Positions 9,229-17,072 of a stretch of DNA of 25,989 bases are shown in pieces; the stretch's first letter is position 1, and the number at the start of each line of letters is the position of its first letter. The position numbers and the translations under genes were made by a program. Origin of the DNA: JAWOJF01 sp046481785 (GTDB taxonomy: Bacteria > Bacteroidota > Ignavibacteria > Ignavibacteriales > Ignavibacteriaceae); contig JAWOJF010000269.1 of the NCBI GenBank assembly GCA_046481785.1, forward strand, positions 1 through 25,989, read 5' to 3'. The notes under the pieces were generated by a model, which saw nothing but the letters and a program-made list of their open reading frames with translations, ran no database searches and was not told the DNA's origin.

Positions 9229-9924
9229 TTATTTATCCGGCTGCCCGTAATATGCGTTCTTGCCATGTTTCCGTTCGTAATGCTTCTTTAATATATAATC
9301 AGGCAGGCTTAACAGACCGGGGTTTAGCTGAAGGCTGAATAATGCCATTTTAGCAATACGTTCCAGGATAAGACTATTTTTAACTGCATCATCCGGATCT
9401 TTCCCCCATGTAAAAGGGGCATGTCCCGCAACAAGTATCCCGGGAAGCGCTGCTGGATCCAGAGTTTTGAAGCGTTCGATGATCACTTTTCCGGTGTTTA
9501 ATTCATAACCTTCTTCTACTTCAGTATCAGTTAAAAAACGTGATAGTGGAATTGAACCATTAAAATGATCTGCATGTGTGGTGCCGAAACAGGGAATCTC
9601 TTGTTTTGCCTGTGCAAATATTGTTGCATACTCACTATGGGTGTGAGATACGCCTCCAATACTTTTAAATGCTTTATAAATTTCTATGTGGGTTAAGGTG
9701 TCAGAGGAAGGTCTTTTGTTTCCTTCAACAACCTTATTATTTAGATCGACAACAACCATATCTTCAACAGTCATCTTTTCATAATTAACACCGCTGGGTT
9801 TAATTACTACTAAATTCCGTTCCCTGTCAATCCCGCTTACATTCCCCCATGTTAAAGTAACCAGCCTGTATTTTACAAGATCAAGGTTAGCTTTATATAC
9901 TTTTTGTTTTAATTCTTCCAGCAT
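9229..9924 (-). CDS. araD: L-ribulose-5-phosphate 4-epimerase
   Basis: 231 residues, the same length as the well-studied enterobacterial enzyme. It converts L-ribulose-5-phosphate to D-xylulose-5-phosphate in the cytoplasm, feeding the pentose phosphate pathway. Class II aldolase features are visible: 'TWGNVSG' and 'KPSG' phosphate-binding loops near residues 26 and 42, Asp75 in 'RPSSD', metal-binding His94 and His96 in 'SHTHSEYAT', His168 in 'AGHAPFTWG', Asp119 in 'TTHADHF', and a C-terminal Tyr pair (225-226) matching the catalytic Tyr229 region of the E. coli enzyme. It follows araB by 26 bases on the same strand and is the last gene of the unit. Confidence 0.95.
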   Translation of the reverse strand: MLEELKQKVYKANLDLVKYRLVTLTWGNVSGIDRERNLVVIKPSGVNYEKMTVEDMVVVDLNNKVVEGNKRPSSDTLTHIEIYKAFKSIGGVSHTHSEYATIFAQAKQEIPCFGTTHADHFNGSIPLSRFLTDTEVEEGYELNTGKVIIERFKTLDPAALPGILVAGHAPFTWGKDPDDAVKNSLILERIAKMALFSLQLNPGLLSLPDYILKKHYERKHGKNAYYGQPDK

Positions 9925-9950
9925 AATAATTTAATTATAGTTAAGATATT

Positions 9951-11651
9951 TTATTTATTTTGTTTCCGTATATTATCCCTAATATCCAGCAAGTCCTTCA
10001 TTACATTATACATATTGCCATTCCAGGTACTTGTCCCGAAACCATCATGCAATTGCTGATATAAACCGTAAAGTTTTTTATAAACCAGATGATTTTGTTG
10101 AACCGGCTCATACGTTTTGCTTGTACTTGTCATAACTTCTTGTGCCTGTTCAACATTATCAAAACCGCTTACATCTTTACCGGCAGAAACAGCACCAAAA
10201 ATAGCCGCACCCAGAGCAGGAGTTTGTTCACTTTTAGAAACCTTCATTAGTCTGCCTGTTACATCAGCATATATCTGCATTATTAAAGGACTTTTAATTG
10301 CAAGCCCGCCGCAGTTTACAACTTCATTAATGCTAATACCATTCTCTTCAATCCGGTCAATAATTTTTAATGCACCAAATGCAGTAGCTTCAATTAAGGC
10401 ACGGTATATTTCATGCGGGCGGGTATGAAGAGTCTGTCCTAAAATAAGTCCGGTAAGGCGTACATCAACTAAAATTGTGCGGTTGCCGTTATTCCAATCC
10501 AATGCCAGCAAGCCTGATTCACCGGGTTTAAGTTTTGCTGCATCTTTTCCCAGGTTAAGAAATTTTTCATCCTGAGTTTTTCCATACTTCTCAGGGACAA
10601 GATTATTAACAAACCATAAGAATATATCCCCTACGGCAGATTGCCCGGCCTCAATACCAAAATACCCCCGTTTAACCGATTCATTAACAATACCGCAAAC
10701 TCCGGGTATATCGGCTAAAGGTTTATCATTAGGTGAAACCATTATATCGCATGTACTGGTTCCAAGTATTTTTACCAACGTACCGGTTTTAATTCCGGCT
10801 CCAACCGCACCCATATGTGCATCAAATGCACCAACAGCAACTGATACATTTGCGGAGAGGCCTAATTTATCTGCCCATTCTTTAGACAAATACCCGGCTC
10901 TTTCTTCCGAAGGATAAGCCTTCTCAATTCCTTTTCTGAATTTCGAAATGCCGGGGGAAAGTTTATCAAGAAATTGAGCATCAGGCAGACCGCCCCATCC
11001 CTCATTGTACATTGCTTTATGGCCGGCGGCGCAGACACTCCTTTTAAGTTCATCCGGTTTTGTATTACCTGCAAGTACAGCCGTAATCCAGTCGCATATT
11101 TCAACAAAACTATGTGCAGTATCAAAAACTTCAGGACTCTCTTTTCTGCAATGCAGTATTTTACTCCAGTACCACTCGGAAGAATACACACCGCCAATTT
11201 TTGCCAGGTACTCCGGGCGCTCCTGTGCAGCCAGTTCCGTTATCTTTTTAGCCTCAGCATGGCTGGTATGATCTTTCCAAAGCCATACCATAGCCGCAGG
11301 GTTGTTTTTAAACTTGTCGTGGAAACAAAGAGGTGTTCCATCAACGTCTACCGGCAAAGGACTGGAGCCTGTTGTATCAACTCCAATTCCAATTACCTTT
11401 TCAGGAGAAAAACTATTATCACTTGATTTTGCTTTTTTAAGTGCTTCCTTAATTGTAATTTCAATCCCTTGTAAGTAGTCAGCGGGATTTTGCCGGGCCT
11501 GGTTTGGATCATCAGGATTAATAATTACACCTGCTTCACCGGAGGGATAAGAAAAAACATGGCTTGCTAATTCTTTTCCATTAGAGATATCCACAATTAA
11601 AGAGCGGCATGAGTTAGTGCCGAAATCTAATCCAATTGCATATTTGTTCAT
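9951..11651 (-). CDS. araB: Ribulokinase (FGGY family)
   Basis: 566 residues, equal to the usual AraB length. It phosphorylates L-ribulose with ATP to give L-ribulose-5-phosphate. The N-terminal phosphate loop 'GLDFGTNSCRSLIVD' (about 7-21) and the C-terminal FGGY-type segment 'CGGLAIKSPLIMQIYADVTG' followed by 'TPALGAAIFGAVSAG' are clear; 'GAFDAHMGAVGAG' near the middle matches the ribulokinase substrate-binding region. It lies 26 bases upstream of araD (same transcript likely) and 281 bases downstream of the symporter gene, with a hairpin in between, so it may also have its own promoter. No L-arabinose isomerase gene is adjacent. Confidence 0.95.
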   Translation of the reverse strand: MNKYAIGLDFGTNSCRSLIVDISNGKELASHVFSYPSGEAGVIINPDDPNQARQNPADYLQGIEITIKEALKKAKSSDNSFSPEKVIGIGVDTTGSSPLPVDVDGTPLCFHDKFKNNPAAMVWLWKDHTSHAEAKKITELAAQERPEYLAKIGGVYSSEWYWSKILHCRKESPEVFDTAHSFVEICDWITAVLAGNTKPDELKRSVCAAGHKAMYNEGWGGLPDAQFLDKLSPGISKFRKGIEKAYPSEERAGYLSKEWADKLGLSANVSVAVGAFDAHMGAVGAGIKTGTLVKILGTSTCDIMVSPNDKPLADIPGVCGIVNESVKRGYFGIEAGQSAVGDIFLWFVNNLVPEKYGKTQDEKFLNLGKDAAKLKPGESGLLALDWNNGNRTILVDVRLTGLILGQTLHTRPHEIYRALIEATAFGALKIIDRIEENGISINEVVNCGGLAIKSPLIMQIYADVTGRLMKVSKSEQTPALGAAIFGAVSAGKDVSGFDNVEQAQEVMTSTSKTYEPVQQNHLVYKKLYGLYQQLHDGFGTSTWNGNMYNVMKDLLDIRDNIRKQNK

Positions 11652-11932
11652 TTAATCACTTTTTTCTTTTAAAATAATTTGATCCTGCGGTGTCTGAGCT
11701 TGCTACAGAAGTAAGGACTATTGATCGAAAAATTAAACTGATTTCACATTATTGCTGTATTACTCTTTGTCATCCCACAAAGCGGAATCTTATCTTTGTA
11801 ATATCGGAAAAATTTCTCAGCCGAATATGATTCTAAAATAGGTAAAACATTCCCCTTCTTATTGAAAGAAGGGGAATAATAAACATTCAAATAAGCAATA
11901 CAGAGAATAATGTCTGTGCTGTCTATTCTTTA
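11652..11932. other. Intergenic region between symporter gene and araB
   Basis: 281 bases without a convincing gene. It holds the hairpin at 11849-11877 and, at 11772-11791, a 20-base segment that is a diverged relative of a palindrome upstream of galM (14994-15013). It probably also carries the araB leader; I cannot point to a promoter with confidence. Confidence 0.5.
11844..11877 (-). terminator. Probable terminator hairpin after the sugar symporter gene
   Basis: Arms ATTCCCCTTCTT (11849-11860) and AAGAAGGGGAAT (11866-11877) form a perfect 12-bp stem around a 5-base loop. On the reverse strand it lies about 55 bases after the symporter stop codon and is followed by GTTTT, a short U-run. 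The weak tail suggests partial termination or 3'-end stabilisation, leaving some read-through into araB. Confidence 0.65.
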
Positions 11933-13687
11933 TCAGCCAGAGAAATAAACATAAGCTGCAAGAATAAGCAGCAGTACAATAATTGATGCAACAACATCAC
12001 GGGTATTCCAACTAGCTCTTGATTCTTTTTTATGGTCTTCTGTAACAGTACCGTATGTTAGACCGCTTATTTTTTCATAAGCCGGTACATTAGTAGCATA
12101 ACTTACAACAATCATTACAGCCATGCTTACTATAAGAATAATAATGCTGTAGTACTGGAAGAATATATTACTAACAATCCAGAGGAAGGATCCATGTGCA
12201 TAGCTGAAACCATCCATCAATTTAACAGGTGTATCAACGGCCAACCTGAACAGTCCAAGGCCAAAGCCTGTAATAAGCGCTGAAAGGCAGCCTTTGGCAT
12301 TAAGCCTTTTATTAAAGACACCAAGAAAGAAAACAACAAATATCGGTGGTGCAAGATATGCCTGTACCCCTTGCAGATAGTCATATAATCCTTTTCCCCC
12401 CTGAATTACCGGGATCCATAAAAGGCCGATAATAACCATAACACCTGTGGCAACTCTTCCAATCCAGACCAGTTTTTCCTGAGTAACATTTGGACGAAGA
12501 CGTGAATAAAAATCCATTGTGAATAATGTAGAACTTGCATTAAACACACCCGCCAGTGAACTCATTAAAGCTGCAAGAAGGCCTGCAACCACAAGACCCC
12601 TTATACCAATGGGTAAAATTGTAGCCACCATAAGAGGAAAAGCCTGTTGAGCGTTATCCCTTATTATTTCACCATCAGGCCCTATTAACTGCTGCTGTAA
12701 GGAAGGCATTTTTCCGCTAACTGCCAGTGCGTAACAAATCATTCCCGGAATAATGAAAATAAATACAGGTAATATCTTAAGGAACGCTGCGGCAATAGTA
12801 CCACGCCTTGCTTGTGTTTCGTTTTCTGCTGCTAAAGTTCTTTGCACAATATACTGATCAGTACACCAGTACCATAGTCCAATTATCGGAGCACAGAATA
12901 ACATTCCAATCCAGGGATAATTATCATTAAAGTACCAAGCCATCCGCCCTGCCTCTTTAACAGGCATCCAGGTACTTTCAATTCCCTCAGGTACAATGGG
13001 TTTCCACAGATTAAACATTTCAGAGCCAACTATTGATCTGAATGAATCCCATCCCCCAACAGCTTCTAAACCGTAATAAGTAACAAGTGCAGAACCAAAA
13101 ATCAGAATAACTGTTTGGAGAGCTTCGGTATAAGCTACGGCCCTCATTCCGCCAAGAATTGTATAAATTCCGGTAATTACAATAACCAAAATTGATCCAA
13201 TCCAGAAGCTGTCCATTCCCCATAAATTTATATCTGGCAGAAGAACTGAAAAAACAATACCGCCAGCAAATATGCCAACTGCAATTTTAGTAAGCACATA
13301 TGCTACAAGAGATATTAAAGAAAGAACTGTCCTGTTAATAGGAGAAAATCTTCTTTCAAGAAATTCAGGCATTGTAAAAACTTTAGAGCGCATATAAAAA
13401 GGAACCATAATCCAGCCCAGTATAAGCAGACACCAAGCATGCAGTTCGTAATGGGCCATAGCAACGCCATCAGTAGCACCTGAACCTGCTAAACCAACAA
13501 GATGCTCTGAACCAATATTAGAAGCAAAAATAGAAGCTCCAACAATAAACCAACCGAGGTGCCTTCCGGCAAGAAAATAATCTGTAGAAGTATTACTTCT
13601 CTTCTTTATTACCCACCAGGCTAGACCTAATATTATCGCAAAATAGCCGGCTACCACCAGCCAGTCAACCATATGTAAGGTACTCAT
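11933..13687 (-). CDS. SGLT-type sodium:solute symporter (probable sugar transporter)
   Basis: 584 residues with about 14 hydrophobic segments, the normal size for the SSS family. It resembles the sugar branch (vSGLT/SGLT): 'STDYFLAGRHLGWFIVGASI', 'SEHLVGLAGSGA', 'YTILGGMRAVAYTEALQT', and 'CTDQYIVQRTLAAEN', the last being a close match to the SGLT sugar-transporter signature. The start ATG at 13687 has AAAGGAT upstream. It should bring a monosaccharide across the inner membrane with Na+. Given araB and araD downstream and a secreted mutarotase upstream (48-base gap), L-arabinose is the most likely substrate, with galactose or glucose as alternatives. Specificity is inferred from context only. 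Confidence 0.9.
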   Translation of the reverse strand: MSTLHMVDWLVVAGYFAIILGLAWWVIKKRSNTSTDYFLAGRHLGWFIVGASIFASNIGSEHLVGLAGSGATDGVAMAHYELHAWCLLILGWIMVPFYMRSKVFTMPEFLERRFSPINRTVLSLISLVAYVLTKIAVGIFAGGIVFSVLLPDINLWGMDSFWIGSILVIVITGIYTILGGMRAVAYTEALQTVILIFGSALVTYYGLEAVGGWDSFRSIVGSEMFNLWKPIVPEGIESTWMPVKEAGRMAWYFNDNYPWIGMLFCAPIIGLWYWCTDQYIVQRTLAAENETQARRGTIAAAFLKILPVFIFIIPGMICYALAVSGKMPSLQQQLIGPDGEIIRDNAQQAFPLMVATILPIGIRGLVVAGLLAALMSSLAGVFNASSTLFTMDFYSRLRPNVTQEKLVWIGRVATGVMVIIGLLWIPVIQGGKGLYDYLQGVQAYLAPPIFVVFFLGVFNKRLNAKGCLSALITGFGLGLFRLAVDTPVKLMDGFSYAHGSFLWIVSNIFFQYYSIIILIVSMAVMIVVSYATNVPAYEKISGLTYGTVTEDHKKESRASWNTRDVVASIIVLLLILAAYVYFSG

Positions 13688-13735
13688 TATTCTATCCTTT
13701 AAATATTGAATAATTATTATGCAAAAAATTAAATA

Positions 13736-14905
13736 CTACTTTACTGAGAACTTATAAATAGTTGTTTGCTTATAAATTTCTCCCGGTCTTAAAATAACTG
13801 AGGGAAATTCCGGCTGGTTAGGAGAATCAGGATAATGCTGCGCTTCCAGGCAAAGCGCTGTTCTGAACTCATAAGCTGCTCCATTTTTTCCTTTTACATT
13901 TCCGTTCAGAAAATTACCTGAATAAAATTGCATTCCTGGCTGATCAGTTAATACTTCCATTACTCTGCCTGTTTTAGGTTCATATAAACTGACTACTTTT
14001 CTTATTTTTCCTTTCTCATAATTATTCAGCACCCAATTGTGATCATATCCCCCTGCAAGTTTAAGCTGCTGAAAATCAGCGTCTATATTTAAGCCAATTA
14101 AAGTAGGTTTAGTAAAATCCATTGGAGTACTCTTTACCGGGGATAATTCACCTGTAGGTATCAGGGTACTATCAACAGGTGTATAGGAATCAGCATCAAT
14201 CGTTAATTCATGATCCAGAATTGTAGTATTAAGATTGCCGGTAAGGTTAAAATAAGAATGATGTGTCGGATTAAGGATAGTTGTTTTATCAGTTGTTCCT
14301 TCATATTCTATTTTTAGCTCATTGTCATTTGTTAATGTATATATAACAGTCATGCTTAAAGTACCGGGATACCCTTCATCCCCGTCAGGGCTGGTAAGAG
14401 TAAGTTTTAAAGCAGGCCCGGCTTCACTTTCAATTGGTTCAGCGTTCCAGAGAGCTTTATAAAAACCGGTAAAACCGCCATGTAAATGATTTCCATTGCT
14501 ATTAACCGATAACTGGTATTCATTTCCATCAAGCGAAAATTTCCCTCCATCAATCCTGTTGCCGTATCTTCCTACTATAGTACCGAAAAAAGACTGATCG
14601 TTAATGTATCCTTCAAGAGAATCATACCCCTGAACTATGTCCGCAGCTATACCATCTTTATCTTTAACAAATAAATGTGTTACTATAGCCCCATAGTTAA
14701 TAATATTTACCTGTGTACCGGCTTCATTTTTAAGAGAGAAACTAAAAACTTCATGTCCATCCGGAAGCTTTCCATAAAAAGTTTTTTCAATCATCTGAAC
14801 TTCCCTGTTTTGTGCCTGCGGCTCATTTGCCTTAAGCGGAGTTGAAAAAGATTTAACTATAATTAGAGTTGATAAAAAGAATAAACAAAGGATTTTGGTA
14901 AGCAT
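13736..14905 (-). CDS. galM: Aldose 1-epimerase (mutarotase), exported
   Basis: 389 residues from the ATG at 14905, which has AGGTG shortly upstream; an in-frame TTG at 14932 would add nine residues before the signal peptide and has a poorer site. Residues 1-26 ('MLTKILCLFFLSTLIIVKSF...') are a signal peptide, so the enzyme acts outside the inner membrane. It interconverts alpha and beta anomers of aldoses. Galactose-mutarotase motifs are intact: 'NHLHGGFTGFYKALW' (catalytic-region His at ~142), 'NPTHHSYFNLTG' (His ~216), and the C-terminal Glu in 'CLEAQHYPDSPNQPEFP'. It is the first gene of the arabinose unit and probably supplies the anomer preferred by the adjacent symporter. Confidence 0.92.
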   Translation of the reverse strand: MLTKILCLFFLSTLIIVKSFSTPLKANEPQAQNREVQMIEKTFYGKLPDGHEVFSFSLKNEAGTQVNIINYGAIVTHLFVKDKDGIAADIVQGYDSLEGYINDQSFFGTIVGRYGNRIDGGKFSLDGNEYQLSVNSNGNHLHGGFTGFYKALWNAEPIESEAGPALKLTLTSPDGDEGYPGTLSMTVIYTLTNDNELKIEYEGTTDKTTILNPTHHSYFNLTGNLNTTILDHELTIDADSYTPVDSTLIPTGELSPVKSTPMDFTKPTLIGLNIDADFQQLKLAGGYDHNWVLNNYEKGKIRKVVSLYEPKTGRVMEVLTDQPGMQFYSGNFLNGNVKGKNGAAYEFRTALCLEAQHYPDSPNQPEFPSVILRPGEIYKQTTIYKFSVK

Positions 14906-14989
14906 TTTACACCTATTAGAATTTTGTTTCAACTTTTATGGCTGTTATACCACTTTGAGTATCTATTAGCAGGCCTGATAGGGCCTCTC

Positions 14990-15022
14990 CAATATCCCGC
15001 AAGACGGGATTTCTGAATATTG
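14990..15022. repeat. Nested palindrome upstream of galM
   Basis: An inner perfect 6-bp stem ATCCCG (14994-14999)/CGGGAT (15005-15010) with loop CAAGA lies inside an outer CAATAT (14990-14995)/ATATTG (15017-15022) pair. A diverged relative lies at 11772-11791. It is not followed by a T-run, so it is not an obvious terminator. Confidence 0.6.
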
Positions 15023-15035
15023 ACCAGGTGGCAGG

Positions 15036-15056
15036 CAGGGTGGATAACCTTCCCTG
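15036..15056. repeat. Short inverted repeat CAGGG/CCCTG
   Basis: CAGGG at 15036-15040 pairs with CCCTG at 15052-15056 across 11 bases. It is one of the palindromes clustered upstream of galM. A 5-bp stem alone could be chance; the clustering is what makes it worth listing. Confidence 0.35.
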
Positions 15057-15063
15057 TGTGGCG

Positions 15064-15098
15064 CTGTTAAATCTGCTCTCTTTTTGAGCATTCAACAG
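15064..15098. repeat. Imperfect hairpin upstream of galM
   Basis: CTGTT-A-AAT-CT-GCTC (15064-15078) pairs with GAGC-ATT-C-AACAG (15086-15098): 12 pairs with one mismatch and a two-base bulge around a T-rich loop. No U-run follows on either strand. It may be part of an intergenic repeat or of the galM leader. Confidence 0.5.
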
Positions 15099-15185
15099 GT
15101 TATAATTTTTGCTGACTTAATTTATTGCAGTATGTTCCAAAAATCAAGAAAACTTTTTTAAAACTAACCCTACAAAATTTGAACA

Positions 15186-16508
15186 TCATGTTTTAGATTC
15201 ACCAAATGCCCCGTCTGCAGAATATATTTTAAACTGAACCATTTTCTGTCTAATCTTCTTTATTAGTTCAAACGTCAGGCCTTCATATTGAAATACTTCA
15301 CCGGTGTTTAAGATTTTTCCTGTTTTATCGGCAACAAATCCTGCAATTGTATTATATTCATCCGAATAGGGTAAATCCATATTAAAGATCTCATTAAAAT
15401 CATCGATAGTCATTGATCCAAGCACATAATATTTCCCATCGGGTAATTTGCTGTATTCTTTTATCTCAGGCTGGGTGTTATCTCCAAATTCGCCAACAAT
15501 TTCCTCAAGTATATCTTCCATTGTTATTATACCTTCAGTTCCGCCATATTCATCCATTACTATTGCCATTCTTTCACCACGTTTCTGCATTTCTTTCAAA
15601 ATTTCGGATATCAACTTGGTTTCAGGTACAAAGTAGGCAGGACGTATAAGACTTTTTAATTCTATTGGCTTTTTTTCAATAATTGTTCGCATTAGATCTT
15701 TTGCATGAAGCACACCTATAATATTATCAGGAGAGCCTTTGTAAACCGGTAGTAGGGAATGCCCGGTTTTTATAACTTCCTCTGTAATCTCCGGATCATT
15801 TCCATTCCAGTCAACACCAATCATTTCAGTTCTTGGTATCATTACCTCGTTGGCTCTTAAATCATTAAACTCAAACAGATTTTCAATAATTTTCTGTTCA
15901 TTTTCGTCTATAGCTCCTGATTTAACTCCTTCAGAAATTATTATCCTTATTTCATCTTCCGAAAATTTAGTTTGAGAAAAATTAGTTTTTTCATTAAAAG
16001 GAATCAGGAAAAAATTTCCTGCCTGGTTTACTATATTAACAGGTATTTTTAGCAGTCTGGTTAGTATTAAAAGGAAACGGACCGATTTTTTCCCTATTGT
16101 TTCGGCATATTTAAAACCCAGAGCCTTTGGTATTAAAATTCCAAAAATCATTGCAAGAAATGAGACGACGGCCAGAGCTATAAGAATTGAAATTATTTCC
16201 GAATAACGATGCACAATGAATGCATCAGCATTTTCTAATTTGGGGGAAATTGCTTTGATAGATACATGAAATGATACGATGGCTGCTGACATAAGGAAAA
16301 TACTGGTAAGAATCTGTATCGTACCGAAAAAAGTATTGGATTCTTTTTGGATAGCTTCAAAATATGGGACTTTTTTATCTTTTTTTTCTTTCAATTCTTC
16401 AATTTTATTTGATCCAAATGAAGCAATCGAAATTTCTGCAGCAGAAAAATATCCGGCAAGCAGGATAAAAATAAAAATTAAAATAACCTCTATAATAATT
16501 GAATCCAT
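15186..16508 (-). CDS. CNNM/CorC-family membrane protein (DUF21 + CBS pair + CorC_HlyC domain)
   Basis: 440 residues, the usual size. The DUF21 membrane domain spans about 1-180 with four hydrophobic helices starting 'IIIEVILIFIFILLAGYFSAAE'. A CBS pair follows, beginning at 'VMIPRTEM' (222-229) and ending around 'MDEYGGTEGIITMEDILEEI' (~317-336), and the C-terminal transporter-associated domain covers ~350-430. Family members are linked to Mg2+/Co2+ efflux or homeostasis; Bacteroidota relatives include the gliding-associated GldE, and I cannot separate these by eye. The ATG at 16508 is preceded by GGAAAG that lies in a small hairpin (16519-16534). It is divergently oriented to the DUF971 gene and upstream of galM but probably a separate unit. 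Confidence 0.88.
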   Translation of the reverse strand: MDSIIIEVILIFIFILLAGYFSAAEISIASFGSNKIEELKEKKDKKVPYFEAIQKESNTFFGTIQILTSIFLMSAAIVSFHVSIKAISPKLENADAFIVHRYSEIISILIALAVVSFLAMIFGILIPKALGFKYAETIGKKSVRFLLILTRLLKIPVNIVNQAGNFFLIPFNEKTNFSQTKFSEDEIRIIISEGVKSGAIDENEQKIIENLFEFNDLRANEVMIPRTEMIGVDWNGNDPEITEEVIKTGHSLLPVYKGSPDNIIGVLHAKDLMRTIIEKKPIELKSLIRPAYFVPETKLISEILKEMQKRGERMAIVMDEYGGTEGIITMEDILEEIVGEFGDNTQPEIKEYSKLPDGKYYVLGSMTIDDFNEIFNMDLPYSDEYNTIAGFVADKTGKILNTGEVFQYEGLTFELIKKIRQKMVQFKIYSADGAFGESKT

Positions 16509-16518
16509 ATTATTTTAG

Positions 16519-16534
16519 CTTTCCTGCGGGAAAG
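16519..16534 (-). promoter_or_regulatory. Hairpin overlapping the ribosome binding site of the CorC-like gene
   Basis: On the reverse strand the sequence CTTTCC-CGCA-GGAAAG forms a perfect 6-bp stem, and the right arm GGAAAG is the only Shine-Dalgarno-like sequence, ending 10 bases before the ATG at 16508. It could limit translation initiation. No ligand or thermosensor is identifiable. Confidence 0.4.
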
Positions 16535-16731
16535 AATTATGCCTCCGTTATTTGTACTTCCTAAAATTACTAATAAATAAAGAAAGAAGTTGGATTATTA
16601 CCTTAAAAATGCAGTAAATAGCGCTTGATAATACTTTTTTTTAATTTTTAAAGTACACCCATTATCCCATAATTGATATACAGAGATATTTTACCTAAAA
16701 TTGATTCTCAAAATTGGAACAAAAAATAGTT

Positions 16732-17067
16732 ATGACACCGAAACAAATAAAGGTACTGGAAAAGACAAAATTATACATCCGCTGGAGTGACGATACTGAA
16801 AGTACCCTTGAATTGAAGTATCTCCGCGATGAATGTCCCTGCGCAAGTTGTAAAGGTGAAACGGTACTGCTAAAAACTTATCGTCCCCCAAAACCGGCAG
16901 CCCCAACCCCTGAAATGTATATGATAAAAGATATCCAGCAGGTTGGCGGTTATGGAATTCAGGTTACATGGAAAGATGGACATAATACCGGAATATATAC
17001 CTGGGTTTATCTAAAAGAACTGTCAGATGATCCCGGAACGAAACACGATTACGATAAATTATTATAA
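16732..17067 (+). CDS. DUF971 (gamma-butyrobetaine hydroxylase-like N-terminal domain) protein
   Basis: 111 residues from the ATG at 16732; an in-frame TTG at 16714 would add six residues, but family members usually begin close to the 'I-x-W-S-D' strand as here. The whole protein is the DUF971 domain: 'LYIRWSDDTESTLELKYLRD' followed by the 'CPCASCKGE' cysteine cluster and the C-terminal 'GIYTWVYLKEL'. Stand-alone bacterial versions are associated with Fe-S or metal handling, but the role is not firmly known. It is followed after five bases by the TrmH-family gene, so the two are probably co-transcribed. Confidence 0.85.
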   Translation: MTPKQIKVLEKTKLYIRWSDDTESTLELKYLRDECPCASCKGETVLLKTYRPPKPAAPTPEMYMIKDIQQVGGYGIQVTWKDGHNTGIYTWVYLKELSDDPGTKHDYDKLL

Positions 17068-17072
17068 AAATA

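Larger units (their letters stand above)
14906..15185. other. Intergenic region upstream of galM, rich in small palindromes
   Basis: 280 bases between the corC-like gene and galM. No gene is supported. It contains at least four inverted repeats between 14974 and 15098 (listed separately) and presumably the promoter of the galM-symporter-araBD unit. Confidence 0.5.

Noticed and set aside
9951..11651. Long open frames on both strands inside araB (for example around 10974-11426).
   Set aside because: They lie within a clear ribulokinase gene and have no recognisable protein features; they are shadow frames.
14905..14932. TTG at 14932 as the galM start.
   Set aside because: The ATG at 14905 has the better ribosome binding site and gives a normal signal peptide at the very N-terminus.
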